From: Argyresthia goedartella
Taxonomy: Eukaryota; Arthropoda; Insecta; Lepidoptera; Argyresthiidae
Length of the DNA stretch: 64,000 nt
Assembly (NCBI GenBank): GCA_949825045.1
Contig: OX463829.1
Location: 1,798,001-1,862,000, forward strand
Reading direction: 5' to 3'
In this document: one piece after another, positions 11,498 to 21,439 of the stretch
How positions within the stretch are numbered: the first letter of the stretch is position 1
Layout of the letters: every line of letters begins with the position of its first letter
The notes under the pieces: generated by a model
What the model was told of the DNA's origin: nothing
The model's database searches: none
The model's input: the letters and a program-made list of their open reading frames with translations, nothing else
Made by a program: the position numbers and the translations under genes

Positions 11498-11636
11498 CTC
11501 ACATTTTAAAAACTAGTCATTAATTGAAGTTGTAACTTCACACAGTTAATTAGAATATTAAAGACTACATTATCTCAAAATTTCAGCCAAATCGACCGAA
11601 AGATTTTTACCGAACATTTTGTGCGGGGTTCTTTCT
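11498..11636 (-). repeat. Right terminal inverted repeat of the DDE/SWIM transposon
   Basis: Reverse complement of the left repeat at 3249-3388, with few differences. It ends GGGGTTCTTTCT at 11636. It shows that the element is still bounded at both ends despite the internal LINE. Confidence 0.85.
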
Positions 11637-11889
11637 CAGAAGGTAGTAGGATCACATCATATAGCCTCAGAGGATTAGCATTTGAGGTATCTTGGTTAGC
11701 ATACAATCACAGAGTAAGTAAGAATTTCGTCTGAGATATTGAGCAACATACAAATGAGAATACATATCTAAATAGGTTGTATAGAAAAGATCTTACCACA
11801 CCAAATAAATATGAACTATTTACTCTCTTTTAATGTGCCTATATGGTTATTGGCAAAAGATCAAAAGGTCTTCCTCTTTTCTAACTTAA

Positions 11890-12200
11890 CACGTTCCGGG
11901 GCGGTACCTCACTAGCTCGACTTCGAAGATAAGCAGTAAAAATCTTCATACAAACCAAAACCCCTGTCAAAGCCGTACTGCCACCTTATAACACAAAAAT
12001 ACATTTGCAAATGACAGTTCGGTTATAGCAGTAATACGGTTATTACAGGACTGTCACTTCACTCATCAAATTAATACTTAGAGAAAATCAGTACGGTTAT
12101 GACAGTAGTACAGTTATAGCCGTACTGTCATGCCAATACGTTGTTGCCGTGGTAGGAGATGTCAGTACGGATATAACAGTTAGTATAAGGGGATGTAAAA
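11890..12200. repeat. Left piggyBac terminus: TIR and subterminal GTACTG motifs
   Basis: The terminal repeat is followed by a cluster of GCCGTACTG / CAGTACGG / CAGTAATACGG motifs between about 11970 and 12180. Similar motifs lie at 15420-15690 near the other end. In the piggyBac family subterminal repeats act as transposase-binding sites; that role is inferred here. Confidence 0.6.
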
Positions 12201-12409
12201 CAAATGAAATTACTTGTTTATTATTTTCATTTTAATCATAATAGGAAACATTTTCGTTCATTACAGAAAGACAAACTTAAACACTAATCTTATTTATTTG
12301 GCTCTAGTTATAATTTTCAAAACATAATTAGGTTTTAAACAAAAAAGTTCAATATCACACTGCTCCAGTGAGATCAATTGTCATAATCAAGTTGTTGAAC
12401 ATATAAGCC

Positions 12410-12870
12410 ATCCATTTCTAAATAACGAAACAAGAGACATCAGTCTTGTATTATTAGAAATAACAATGAACAGTGTAGAGCTTGTCTAAGCTCAAATGAC
12501 GCAATGAGGTGGTGGGGCGCGTCATTTGAGCTTAGACAAGCTCTACAGTTATAATGAGATATATTTGTTTATAGTATATAAATGTAAATAACGACACAAG
12601 AGACATCAGTCTTAGATTATTATGAATAACAATGAACAGTGTACAGTTCTAATGAGATAAAGTTTTATATCAAAATGTAAATATCTAAATAAGTGACATC
12701 AGTCTTATATTATTAGGAATAACAATGAACGGTGCACAGTTCTAATGAGATTAATTTTTATATCAAAATGTAAATAACTAAACAAGTGACAACAGTCTTA
12801 TATTATTAGGAATTATAATGAACAGTGTACAGTTCTAATGAGATCAATTTTATATCTGTAAAAATCAACA
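12410..12870. repeat. Four tandem ~100-bp repeats inside piggyBac 3' region
   Basis: Each unit contains the string GACATCAGTCTT (GACAACAGTCTT in the last), a TATTATTAGGAAT-like block and ACAATGAACAGTGTACAGT (variants), then TCTAATGAGAT. Units begin near 12420, 12585, 12690 and 12780. The first is longer because of the palindrome at 12478-12545. They lie between the transposase stop codon and the left end. Confidence 0.75.
12474..12547. repeat. Perfect 29-bp palindrome, a tiny insertion at TA
   Basis: Arms 12474-12502 and 12519-12547 are exact reverse complements with a 16-nt spacer. The three sister tandem units read GTGTACAGT or GTGCACAGT here; this unit reads GTGTA, then the palindrome, then TACAGT. 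The extra DNA is therefore 12478-12545 with TA at both sides, as for a Tc1/mariner-like or other TA-targeting MITE of only about 66 bp. Confidence 0.85.
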
Positions 12871-12886
12871 ACTTATAAGCTAACCA

Positions 12887-15082
12887 TTAATTTGTTGAAT
12901 ACAATAGATGCCATTCTTCAAAACACGTAGCACAAAGAGGAGTCTTAGCCGTGCATCCTTTGCATCTATACCTGGTCTCTTTACGTTTCTTCTTCTTGTA
13001 ACAAAGACTGCAGTTGAGGTATTTTAGCTTTCTCTTTGAATTTTCAGATGGGGGAATGTCTTCTGGCCAATGATTTTCAGCAACTTGTTTTGAGGGTCCC
13101 GGGTTCTCAGTTCTCTGTGTCTGTGGTTTATTTGTATATTCTGTGCGTCTACTGGAAAAAATGCTTCCTTTTTTCAACAATTCTGTGCCTTTCGTGTTGT
13201 TGTCCAGCTTTATCATTTGCTTTATAAGTTCCTCTCGAAATGCCAGAAAGCTGTACTTGACGTCATCCTTGAAGTACTTTTTGAACACATAAAAAGCATT
13301 CCAAACACATATGTCTAGCAAATGGAAGAATACTTTTTTGTACCAACGAATGGTTTTTTGCGGTGACGAGTAGTATGCAACCATTTGATCTTTACGATCG
13401 ATTCCCCCCATATATTTGTTGTACTCTCCAACTTCCACTGGCTTTGTCGATAATTTCCCAAATCTGTTCGCAACTTCAGTCATTGTGGGATGATTCCTGG
13501 TTGTTATGACATGGACAGGCCGTTTGTCTTGCCAGACAGAAACATACACTTGTTTTTTACGAAGCCAGTAATGTTCCCCCTTCTTCAACTTCTTAGTAAC
13601 CAGTGATCTGGGATTGGTTTTCCTATTTTTTCGTAACGTGCCATTGGTATGCGTACGCAGATCTAATAATTTTTGACTTAGTTCTACATCATTGTAGAAG
13701 TTGTCCATGAAGACATGGTGGCCTTTCATCAGGTAAGGCCTTAAAAGTTTCATGACAATCATTTCTGTTTTCTTTGTAGATTCATCAGATTTCTTTGTTG
13801 ATTCATCTCCTTTGCCGCAGTACATAAAGATGTTCAAAACATAACCGTCTGCAGTTGTTAGCACATAAAACTTTATGCCATATCGCGCTTTCTTAGATTT
13901 TATGTACTGGCGGAAGTGTAATCTGCCTCTGAATAAAATCAGTGATTCGTCCAATGATAGTTCTTTTCCTGGCCCATAAACACGACGAAAATTTTCAGTT
14001 ATTGCCATCAGAAAGTCTGTGACTTTTTTCTCGCTTTTTGCATTGACGTTCGCCACACATAAGCACCTTAGTATTTGCTGAAATCTTCGAGACGACATGG
14101 CATGAGGAAATATCGGGTGATAATTTAGAGGGTCAGAATAGGAGAACAGTTGCCGGAAGTTTGGTGCCTGTATTTGCCCATGTAGTAAGCATAGTCCCAA
14201 AAATGCTAACATTTCGTCCTTGGTTACATTGCGGAAGACTTGGTTTCGGCTGTGCCTCGTATGAGGTCTATTTGTGTCAGTCAATCGATGACCGTAATCA
14301 TTCGTTCTGGCCACGAGATAGTCTATTAGTTCTTCGGAGAACATCAGTTTAAACATATCAAGCGGATTAGTATTATCAGCAAGTTCAACCCGAAGTCCCT
14401 GTGAGGCAAAATCAAAATCGAATTCAGGGATCGGTTCTGTGGTACATGACCATTCATTATTATCATCTTGTGCATTTATATTGGGAGTATCCGAAGCAGC
14501 ATCAACGGGTTGATCACCGACATCAACCAGTATTTCTGGTATTTCGGCTCCAGCAGGAACGACAAAAGTTTTAACATTAGCGGCTTGATCAGAAAGCCCA
14601 CAAACATCAAGCGCTGATTCCGGTGCTTTGGTCTGAGAATAGAATACAGCAGGCTCTTCAAAAGTTTCGTTGACTAATATTGATGGACTTTCTGCTCTAG
14701 GCAAGTCAGATGATTCTTGAGGGGCAGCTAAATTTAGTGACCTGTTATGCTCGTCACCATGCGTTTTGATGACACCTTGACTTACGAGGCGAACTGCTGC
14801 TTTTGTCTGAGAATCACCATCTGACTCTGCCGAGGTGTCGCTTGAGTCACTAAATTCAGGTTTTTGTCTCCTAATCGTTTTACGTTTTAGTTCCTCGTCT
14901 TCGCTACTTGAAACATCACTAAAGTTCGGTTCAAAATTATGGTCTGTTCCATAGGCTCCATCACTATCACTGAATGGGTCATGATCACTATCAGAGCTTT
15001 TTTCCGTTTCCGACGAAGACATCTCTCCTAGAAGCCGCTGGATGCGCTCCTCTTCTTTTTCACCCTTCCTTGGTCGATTCAT
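12887..15082 (-). CDS. piggyBac transposase (PGBD-type, DDD)
   Basis: An uninterrupted 731-codon ORF on the minus strand. An acidic Ser-rich N-terminal region (residues 20-210) precedes the DDE_Tnp_1_7 catalytic core. The expected acidic triad is visible: D378 in LSLDESL, D460 in VFMDNFYND and D562 in MGGIDRKDQ. The C-terminus has a Cys/His-rich RING-like finger (CSLC...CKGC...CATC...H), the end-binding domain in this family. It is longer than the ~594 residues of the original piggyBac because of the N-terminal extension. The enzyme would excise and insert the element at TTAA without footprints. Upstream, the 5' region holds the right TIR. A potentially functional copy; expression cannot be judged. 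Confidence 0.92.
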   Translation of the reverse strand: MNRPRKGEKEEERIQRLLGEMSSSETEKSSDSDHDPFSDSDGAYGTDHNFEPNFSDVSSSEDEELKRKTIRRQKPEFSDSSDTSAESDGDSQTKAAVRLVSQGVIKTHGDEHNRSLNLAAPQESSDLPRAESPSILVNETFEEPAVFYSQTKAPESALDVCGLSDQAANVKTFVVPAGAEIPEILVDVGDQPVDAASDTPNINAQDDNNEWSCTTEPIPEFDFDFASQGLRVELADNTNPLDMFKLMFSEELIDYLVARTNDYGHRLTDTNRPHTRHSRNQVFRNVTKDEMLAFLGLCLLHGQIQAPNFRQLFSYSDPLNYHPIFPHAMSSRRFQQILRCLCVANVNAKSEKKVTDFLMAITENFRRVYGPGKELSLDESLILFRGRLHFRQYIKSKKARYGIKFYVLTTADGYVLNIFMYCGKGDESTKKSDESTKKTEMIVMKLLRPYLMKGHHVFMDNFYNDVELSQKLLDLRTHTNGTLRKNRKTNPRSLVTKKLKKGEHYWLRKKQVYVSVWQDKRPVHVITTRNHPTMTEVANRFGKLSTKPVEVGEYNKYMGGIDRKDQMVAYYSSPQKTIRWYKKVFFHLLDICVWNAFYVFKKYFKDDVKYSFLAFREELIKQMIKLDNNTKGTELLKKGSIFSSRRTEYTNKPQTQRTENPGPSKQVAENHWPEDIPPSENSKRKLKYLNCSLCYKKKKRKETRYRCKGCTAKTPLCATCFEEWHLLYSTN

Positions 15083-15698
15083 CTAAAAACAAAATAAACG
15101 ATGAATCCTGTAAAGTCTGTGCGAAAAGATAACCATCGTAAGTTTGTACCTATTGTACATCACGCCACGCCATTGTGCGGCGGTTCCCTTTTCGCACACA
15201 CTAATGACGTGTTGGTGATTTATTCTACTAATCACGCTTCAAACACATGCTATAAAACAATATGAAGTATTCTAAACAGGTAGTAACAAGTAAAACAACT
15301 TACTTTTCATCTCCGAACAACTTGTTTACCCGCGTAACGTGATCAAAAACACCGTCCACCACTGGCGACGTCCTGAGTGACACTGACGCACACGCCGATT
15401 GAAAACCCACATAAACGTATCGGGTATTACCGTACTGTCAATGTGTGAGTACTAGTATGCGTGTGTGCACTGGTCACTACAAAGAGCGACTCAACTGGCT
15501 GTAGATTGACAGTACAACTTTGATGTGTTTCTGTAGAATGGCGGTGGATTTTTTTTATATGGAGATCTCACAGAAATACTACGGAGGTAACAGTACCGAC
15601 ATTTAGAGAGGATTGAAAAATTACGGGGATCGCCGTACTGTCATATCAGAAGAAGTAAGAATAACGGCCATCGCCGTTACCGCCCCGGATCGTGTTAA

Positions 15699-16258
15699 AT
15701 CGCTTTAGGTCTAACTATCTATATCCCTACTTCGACTTATATGTTAATCTATGCTTTATGACTACCCTTCTAGAATGTTATATTTTACTAATGACAATAT
15801 CTATGAAATGCCTATCGTATATGGTCGTATCCTCAACAACCCCGCATAGCTTCACGTATTTTTCTCATTCGAGGTGGCAAAGATACAGAGCTTCGTGATT
15901 TGGATAGCTCTATCTACGGCTGGTGTCCTGGTCATCTCGGCGTGGGGGTACATCTGCCGCCCCCTCGCCCCGAAGGTCGCGGTTCGATCCCTGCAAATGT
16001 CAGTGAGCGGCTTGTGATTGTTTACAAAGTTCAACTTCAAGTCATTACTTTAAGCTTCAACCTGTAATTAGTTTAACTAAATGCCGAGCAATAGACAGGT
16101 TGATGGTTTGCGAGGGTTTTTGGAGCGCATTTCCTTTGATGAGGGAGTTGGTTGGGTCTGCCCTTTACTTGATTTTAGTCTACTTTGTACTTGTTCTGAG
16201 AGTCTCCCAGATTTATTGAGAGTGTACGCTTTTTTAGGTAGGTTCAAAGTATAAGTTA
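15699..16258. other. Short intergenic stretch with a possible tRNA-like SINE head
   Basis: About 15890-15995 has a GGTTCGATCCC box-B-like motif (15982-15992) preceded by a GC-rich segment, which could be a worn tRNA-derived SINE head. No coding region is recognised up to the BEL LTR at 16259. Confidence 0.35.
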
Positions 16259-16817
16259 TGTTCGATTCCAAATCGATATTCGATCGATGGTTTCGGAACG
16301 GCCATTTTGAATTTGACGTTGCTGCCAACCTTGCAGTTTTTGACAACTGACAGACGAAAGCCCTCGCAATGTAAACGCGTATTATATAACCTAACCAATG
16401 TTAGGGTATTGAAATTAAATCGCAAGCCATCTGGAATGTATTCGGGTTCCCCTCAGGATTGTCTATATAGCTGAGTGTGTTGTGGTTCCCCGAACCAGAT
16501 AAAGTTCGCATTTACGTGGCCGATTGGTTTTTCCCACGTAACATAACCTGTGTTGGAACACTGTGCTCATCGAAGCTGGCCTGCCAGTCATACCTGGTTG
16601 GCTGAAGAACCTGTCTACCAAGAAGAGCCTAGGGTGCACCCGGGCCTTGCAGAGAGACAGGAGGTTGACGGGACCGAAGCACAGACCAGGTTAGATCGAC
16701 TCCATTTACCTTAGCTCGGTGAATCGCCGACGTTCACACTTCTTGGCAACTGATCGCTACGCTACCTCGTAGCTGATGGGCCCCTGCGAGGTCATTAGGT
16801 GCCGAGAAGCCTGATCA
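16259..16817 (+). repeat. 5' LTR of BEL element 1
   Basis: 559 bp, TGTTCG...GATCA. A TTTTGGTAGC motif follows and may be the primer-binding site (TGG...). Compared with the 3' LTR it carries ATATAACCTAACCAATG in place of GG near 16385-16401, partly an inverted copy of the adjoining GGTTAGGG. Confidence 0.85.
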
Positions 16818-17344
16818 ATTTTGGTAGCTAGAGCGTGGTTTCCTGAGATTTGCAGCCGTCAAGGGCTCCAGGAACGCACGATTTGGGACTATCAATCTGT
16901 AGGTATAGGCGGTTAAGTAACTGGTTGGTTCCTATATCCACATAGATTGGTAGTATTGTAAGCTATAGGTCTATTGCTGGTAGTAGATAGACAGATATTG
17001 AATTGAATTACCAGTTAGTCAATCTACTAGTGGTCTAGTAATGCTATTGAAGAATGTTTTGGTTAACATAGGTAGTTACATCTATTGATAGCAGGCTATT
17101 GCATTGTTTTCAGTTTATAGCAATTTATAACTTGAACTAATATTGACTATCTGTGTGTGTTATAATGATAAAGGGAAACTAAATTGTATTTACAGAATTT
17201 ATATAGATATAAAACTCGGTTCCTATTGTTCAAGGAAAACAGCATTGTTTAAGTTGTGGTTTAGGGTTCCCTCGTTTGGGTTATAGACTGGAGGGTCCAA
17301 TAAAATTGAGTTACTGCAAATTGTGAGTAAGTATCGTTCCGATC

Positions 17345-18872
17345 ATGTCGTTATCTGAAATCCAGAAGGGTGTTTCTAAGGAACTCAGATGGTTTTCCTC
17401 CGCACACGGTCTGATAGACCGTTTAGATAGGCATGATGTGGTATTGGAGCGGTCTATGGACGTTAAGGAACGTTACAATAGGGTGCTCGAATTGTCCGCG
17501 CAGGCGGAATCAGTTGATGGTTGCGCACCTGACAGGCTGTCACGGTTGCTAGGGGATGTCGACCAATGTATGGAGATGGCAGCTGCTATCACCATACATT
17601 GCTAGTCCAGCCATGGTGGTGACATTGAAACACCTCTGCCGCTTCAGGGTTCGGGGTCCAGGTTACCGGCCATAACTATGCCTACTTTTGACGGAGTGTC
17701 CGGTGAATGGATGAGCTTCATCAATCTGTTCGACAGTTTGGTGCACATGCGATCGGACATTACCAAGTCTGTCAAGATGGCTCAGCTGGTGGCAGCATTG
17801 AGGGGTGAGCCTAGGGAGCTGGTCGCTCATTTGACAGTTACGGAGGGTAACTATGAAACGGCCAGACAATTGTTGGTCAGACGTTACCATAACAAACGGA
17901 GGTTGGCCGATGCCCAACTGAACCGTTTGTTTAGTATCCCGGTTGTGAACAAGGTCGGGGCCATACAGACGGAGGTTTTGAACCCGTTGTTGTCCGTTAC
18001 CAAGGCTCTAGAGAATCTTGGACTTCCGGTTGTCGAATGGTCGTACCTACTGCTGTACATTGTACTTTCCCGCCTACCCGCTGACGTGCAGACTCGTTTC
18101 GAACAGTCTCACGGGAGGTCGGCCGAGGACCTGCCCGCCTTTTCCGACTTGGTCGGATTCTTGGAAGAGGAGGCTCGACGGGCAGAGAATTTGGGGTTGA
18201 CGGTCACCCATCCTTCGGAGCCACAGAGAGCTGCCGGGAGCGCCGTGAGTAGGGGCCCTCCGACGAGGAAGGACCGCACCAACCGGCAGTCGTATGGGAC
18301 TGTGAGTGCATTGACCCCACATAGTGAGACCTGCCCATGTTGTAGGCAGATTGGCCATGCTGTGGCCAATTGCAATAAGTTCGGGGAACTTAGGGTTCAG
18401 GGACGGCGCCGGATGGCCAAGCAGCGGAGCTGGTGTTTCCTGTGCCTCGGGCCACACATGGCTAGGGACTGCACGCGCACAAAAATGTGCGGATATTGTG
18501 GTGGGGCCCACAACAATCTGTTGTGCATGAACCGGTCCGCCCAACAGCCTCCACAGGGCCGTATCCAGGGTGACACGGCATGGGGCCCTGAGAATTCGTT
18601 TGCGACTCGGAGCGCAACTCAGGGGCCAATGTCCCCACGTGCACAGGGCCGTACCCAGGGTGACACGGCATGGGGCCCTGAGAATTCGTTTGCGACTCGG
18701 AGCGCAACTCATGGAGCGGCCACGATTGAATTCACGCCCACCCCCCTTTACGGGGAATCGTAGGTTGGGAATGGAACCGGCGCGTGGGCCATTTGTACAA
18801 TGGGACCCGCTGGCGTATAGCTGCATCCCTGATCGGTTACAGGCAGAGTGGGGCCCCGGGGGCCCTCGCTAG
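17345..18872 (+). pseudogene. BEL gag, disrupted (element 1)
   Basis: The frame starts MSLSEIQKGVSK at 17345, identical in start to the intact gag of element 2. A rearrangement near 17590-17605 replaces about 33 bp with a short unrelated segment and causes a stop. The frame reopens at 17678 (capsid-like MPTFDGVSGEWMSF), continues through knuckles CPCCRQIGHAVANC, CFLCLGPHMARDC and CGYCGGAHNNLLC, then a 29-residue tandem repeat (QGR.QGDTAWGPENSFATRS). A ~300 bp deletion after the repeat shifts the frame, so it ends prematurely at 18763. Cannot make full-length gag. Confidence 0.85.
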
Positions 18873-20518
18873 GAATTTGCGGCCCAACCATTGGTTGCCC
18901 CCCAACCGGAGACGGTGGTGTTACCGATCGCCTCTGTGCTTGTTTGGGATTTGGCGGGCAACCCAACATACGTTCGCGCCCTATTAGATTCTGGAGCTCA
19001 GGGCTGCATTGTATCGAATGATTTAGCAAAATGGTTGGGCCTCAATATAAATAATGTATCGCTGCCGAGGAAATTGGTCCCTGCTGGGGATTACAGGGCA
19101 ACCCTTCACGGGTTTTGTGATGCCTCTGAACGAGGGTTTGCGGCAGCGGTTTATTTGCGAACCGTCACCTCCACCGGGGAGCTCGACGTGCGTTTGGTTT
19201 TGGCAAAAAGCAAGGTAGCGCCTATTCGGACAAGGATGACGATTCCAAAACTGGAACTGTCCGGAGCTGCTCTTTTGACCAAACTTTTGAATCACACTCT
19301 AACAGTGTTGCGTGGGTCAGTGGTTTTGGAGGATACGGTGTACGCGTGGACGGACAGCCAGATTGTTTTGTGCTGGCTGAAGGCTTCGGTCCATAACTTA
19401 GAGGTTTTTGTTGCGAACCGTGTCTCCCAGATTGTGTCGTCTGAGGTCCCACTGACCTGGAGACATGTACCAGGAGAATTGAACCCGTCTGATTGTGCGT
19501 CCAGGGGATGCCGGGCTCCTGAACTCGTTAGACACCATTTGTGGTGGGGACCACCCTGGCTTGCCAGGAGAGAATCGGACTGGCCCCACAGCCATGTAGT
19601 AGTATCTTCGGATCATGGCCCCAGAGCGGCCGTGCATGTTACCCAGAAGGCTGAGGACCCTGACGCCGGGTTTCTGCTGGACCGGTATAGCTCATGTGTG
19701 TTTGTTTGTTTATCCACCAAGGCGGTACATCTCGAGCTCGTTGCTGATCTCTCGACAGAGGCTTTCATTGCTTGTTTCGATAGGTTTGTTTCTCGAAGGG
19801 GACTTCCAACTTTGATCCGCTCTGATAACGGCACTAATTACGTCGGTGCGGAACGATACTTACGAGAGATAGTCAACTTTTTGAATGTAAATAAGGTGGA
19901 TATTGGAACGGCCCTCTCCCGTCGGGGTATACAGTGGACCTTCAGCCCACCGAGTTGCTCCCACTGGGGTGGGATTTTTGAGGCCGTAGTTAAGTCAGCT
20001 AAGACGCTCTTGGGGCGTATAGTAGGTCAGACCGCGCTGACTTTTGAGGAGCTCGCGACATTGTTTTGTAAGATCGAGGCCGTTCTCAATTCGCGACCGT
20101 TGTGTCCGCTCAGCTCGGATCCAAATGACCTGGAGGCTCTGACCCCAGGCCATTTCTTGATAGGACAGCCACTTAACGCGTTGCCCGAGCACCCCTTCGA
20201 GGGAGTGAAATTGTATCGGTTGTCAAGGTATCAGATGTTGCAGCAGTTTACTCAGAATTCCTGGAAGCGTTGGTCGCTCGAGTATCTGCATATCTTACAA
20301 CAGCGCCTTAAGTGGACTGACAAAACCAGCCCCCCTAGTGTTGGTGACCTCATTCTGGTTAAGGATGCTAACCTACCGCCACTACGTTGGCGCAGGGGGC
20401 GCATTGTTAACTTGTTCCCTGGCAAGGACGGGACCCCCCGGTCTGCGGAGGTTCTAGTAGGAGGCTCGGTTCTAAAACGAGCGGTAGCAACGTTGTCTCG
20501 GCTGCCCGTAGATTAGGG
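18873..20518 (+). pseudogene. BEL pol remnant: protease start, RNase H, integrase (element 1)
   Basis: The open frame 18891-20516 begins in the protease with RALLDSGAQGCIVS (active-site DSG). After about 50 residues it jumps to RNase H-like sequence (GFCDASERGFAAAVYLRT, then AWTDSQIVLCWLK), so the whole reverse transcriptase and most of the protease are lost. The integrase core follows with LIRSDNGTNY and HWGGIFEAVVKSAK (D and E of the catalytic triad), but its zinc-binding N-terminus is shortened near 19680. The C-terminus ends KRAVATLSRLPVD. The frame is open but encodes a fusion that lacks a polymerase. Confidence 0.85.
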
Positions 20519-20548
20519 GACAGGTGGGTGCCTGTCCGGGCGGGTGAT

Positions 20549-21090
20549 TGTTCGATTCCAAATCGATATTCGATCGATGGTTTCGGAACGGCCATTTTGA
20601 ATTTGACGTTGCTGCCAACCTTGCAGTTTTTGACAACTGACAGACGAAAGCCCTCGCAATGTAAACGCGTATTGGTTAGGGTATTGAAATTAAATCGCAA
20701 GCCATCTGGAATGTATTCGGGTTCCCCTCAGGATTGTCTATATAGCTGAGTGTGTTGTGGTTCCCCGAACCAGATAAAGTTCGCATTTACGTGGCCGATT
20801 GGTTTTTCCCACGTAACATAACCTGTGTTGGAACACTGTGCTCATCGAAGCTGGCCTGCCAGTCATACCTGGTTGGCTGAAGAACCTGTCTACCAAGAAG
20901 AGCCTAGGGTGCACCCGGGCCTTGCAGAGAGACAGGAGGTTGACGGGACCGAAGCACAGACCAGGTTAGATCGACTCCATTTACCTTAGCTCGGTGAATC
21001 GCCGACGTTCACACTTCTTGGCAACTGATCGCTACGCTACCTCGTAGCTGATGGGCCCCTGCGAGGTCATTAGGTGCCGAGAAGCCTACA
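20549..21090 (+). repeat. 3' LTR of BEL element 1
   Basis: 542 bp, starting TGTTCG and ending CCTACA. Purine-rich GGGGACAGGTGGGTG just upstream (20517-20531) is a candidate polypurine tract. Apart from the indel described for the 5' LTR and the last bases, no differences were seen. Confidence 0.85.
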
Positions 21091-21271
21091 GGGCTAAACA
21101 CCTCGGTCAATCGAGGGACCTTCCAGGGATAGTCGGTAACGTAAAGGGCCTACTGGCGTTCCTGGAGGAGTTGGGTTGGCTCGAATGATGTCGCATTCCC
21201 ACCCACACGCAAAATAGGCGCTTTCGTCGTCGAGTTGCGGAAACCAGCCCGTCTTACAATTGACAATTGAC
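21091..21271. other. Spacer between two inverted BEL elements
   Basis: 181 bp of sequence unrelated to either LTR. It contains a duplicated CAATTG next to the truncated LTR of element 2 (ACAATTGACAATTGAC). No gene is visible. It could be host DNA or part of another transposon trapped during rearrangement. Confidence 0.6.
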
Positions 21272-21407
21272 ATACCCTATCCAAAACGCGTTTACATTGC
21301 GAGGGCTTTCGTCTGTCAGTTGTCAAAAACTGCAAGGTTGGCAGCAACGTCAAATTCAAAATGGCCGTTCAGAAACCATCGATCGAATATCGATTTGGAA
21401 TCGAACA
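21272..21407 (-). repeat. Truncated 3' LTR of BEL element 2
   Basis: Contains only the LTR start (TGTTCG, read on the minus strand from 21407) to ATAGGGTAT at about 21272. The remaining ~400 bp of the LTR is absent and replaced by the spacer. Confidence 0.85.
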
Positions 21408-21439
21408 ATCACCCGCCCGGACAGGCACCCACCTGTCCC

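Larger units (their letters stand above)
3249..11636 (+). mobile_element. DDE-type DNA transposon with SWIM finger, broken, carrying a nested CR1 LINE
   Basis: The element is bounded by long inverted repeats: 3249-3388 matches the reverse complement of 11498-11636 with few differences, ending in CCCCGCACAAAATGTTCGG and the reverse. Between them lies a transposase reading frame that shows an N-terminal Cys-pair finger, a DDE_Tnp_4-like catalytic region and a C-terminal SWIM finger. A CR1-like LINE (4876-10604) sits inside the catalytic domain. Without it the element is about 2.66 kb. Several frameshifts mean this copy cannot make a transposase. No convincing target duplication was found at the ends. 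It is related to the PIF/Harbinger and ISL2EU-type DDE_Tnp_4 group, but the exact superfamily is not settled. Confidence 0.8.
11890..15694 (-). mobile_element. Complete piggyBac element with TTAA target duplication
   Basis: Bounded by TTAA at 11886-11889 and 15695-15698. The ends are inverted: CACGTTCCGGGGCGGTA on the left and, reverse complemented, CACGATCCGGGGCGGTA on the right (one mismatch in 17). Length is 3.8 kb. It carries a single uninterrupted transposase gene on the minus strand. Both subterminal regions hold several copies of a CCGTACTGTCA-like motif in either orientation. The ~1 kb region downstream of the stop contains a tandem repeat and an inserted palindrome. TTAA duplication and a DDD transposase are diagnostic of piggyBac. 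Confidence 0.9.
16259..21090 (+). mobile_element. BEL/Pao LTR retrotransposon 1, internally deleted
   Basis: Two LTRs (16259-16817 and 20549-21090) begin TGTTCGATTCC and end in CA. They read identically except for a 15-bp size difference near 16385-16401 and the last few bases, so the insertion is recent. Internal DNA encodes gag with three CCHC knuckles, the start of the aspartic protease, then RNase H and integrase. The reverse transcriptase and the rest of the protease are missing: protease jumps directly to RNase H near 19040. A second deletion lies before the integrase core. It is non-autonomous. The DNA flanking the two LTRs does not share a 4-6 bp duplication, hinting at later rearrangement. 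Confidence 0.88.

Noticed and set aside
18074..18826. Minus-strand ORF in BEL element 1 and its mirror at 23368-24234
   Set aside because: Both are antisense to gag and conserved only because the gag sequence is; no independent coding signal.
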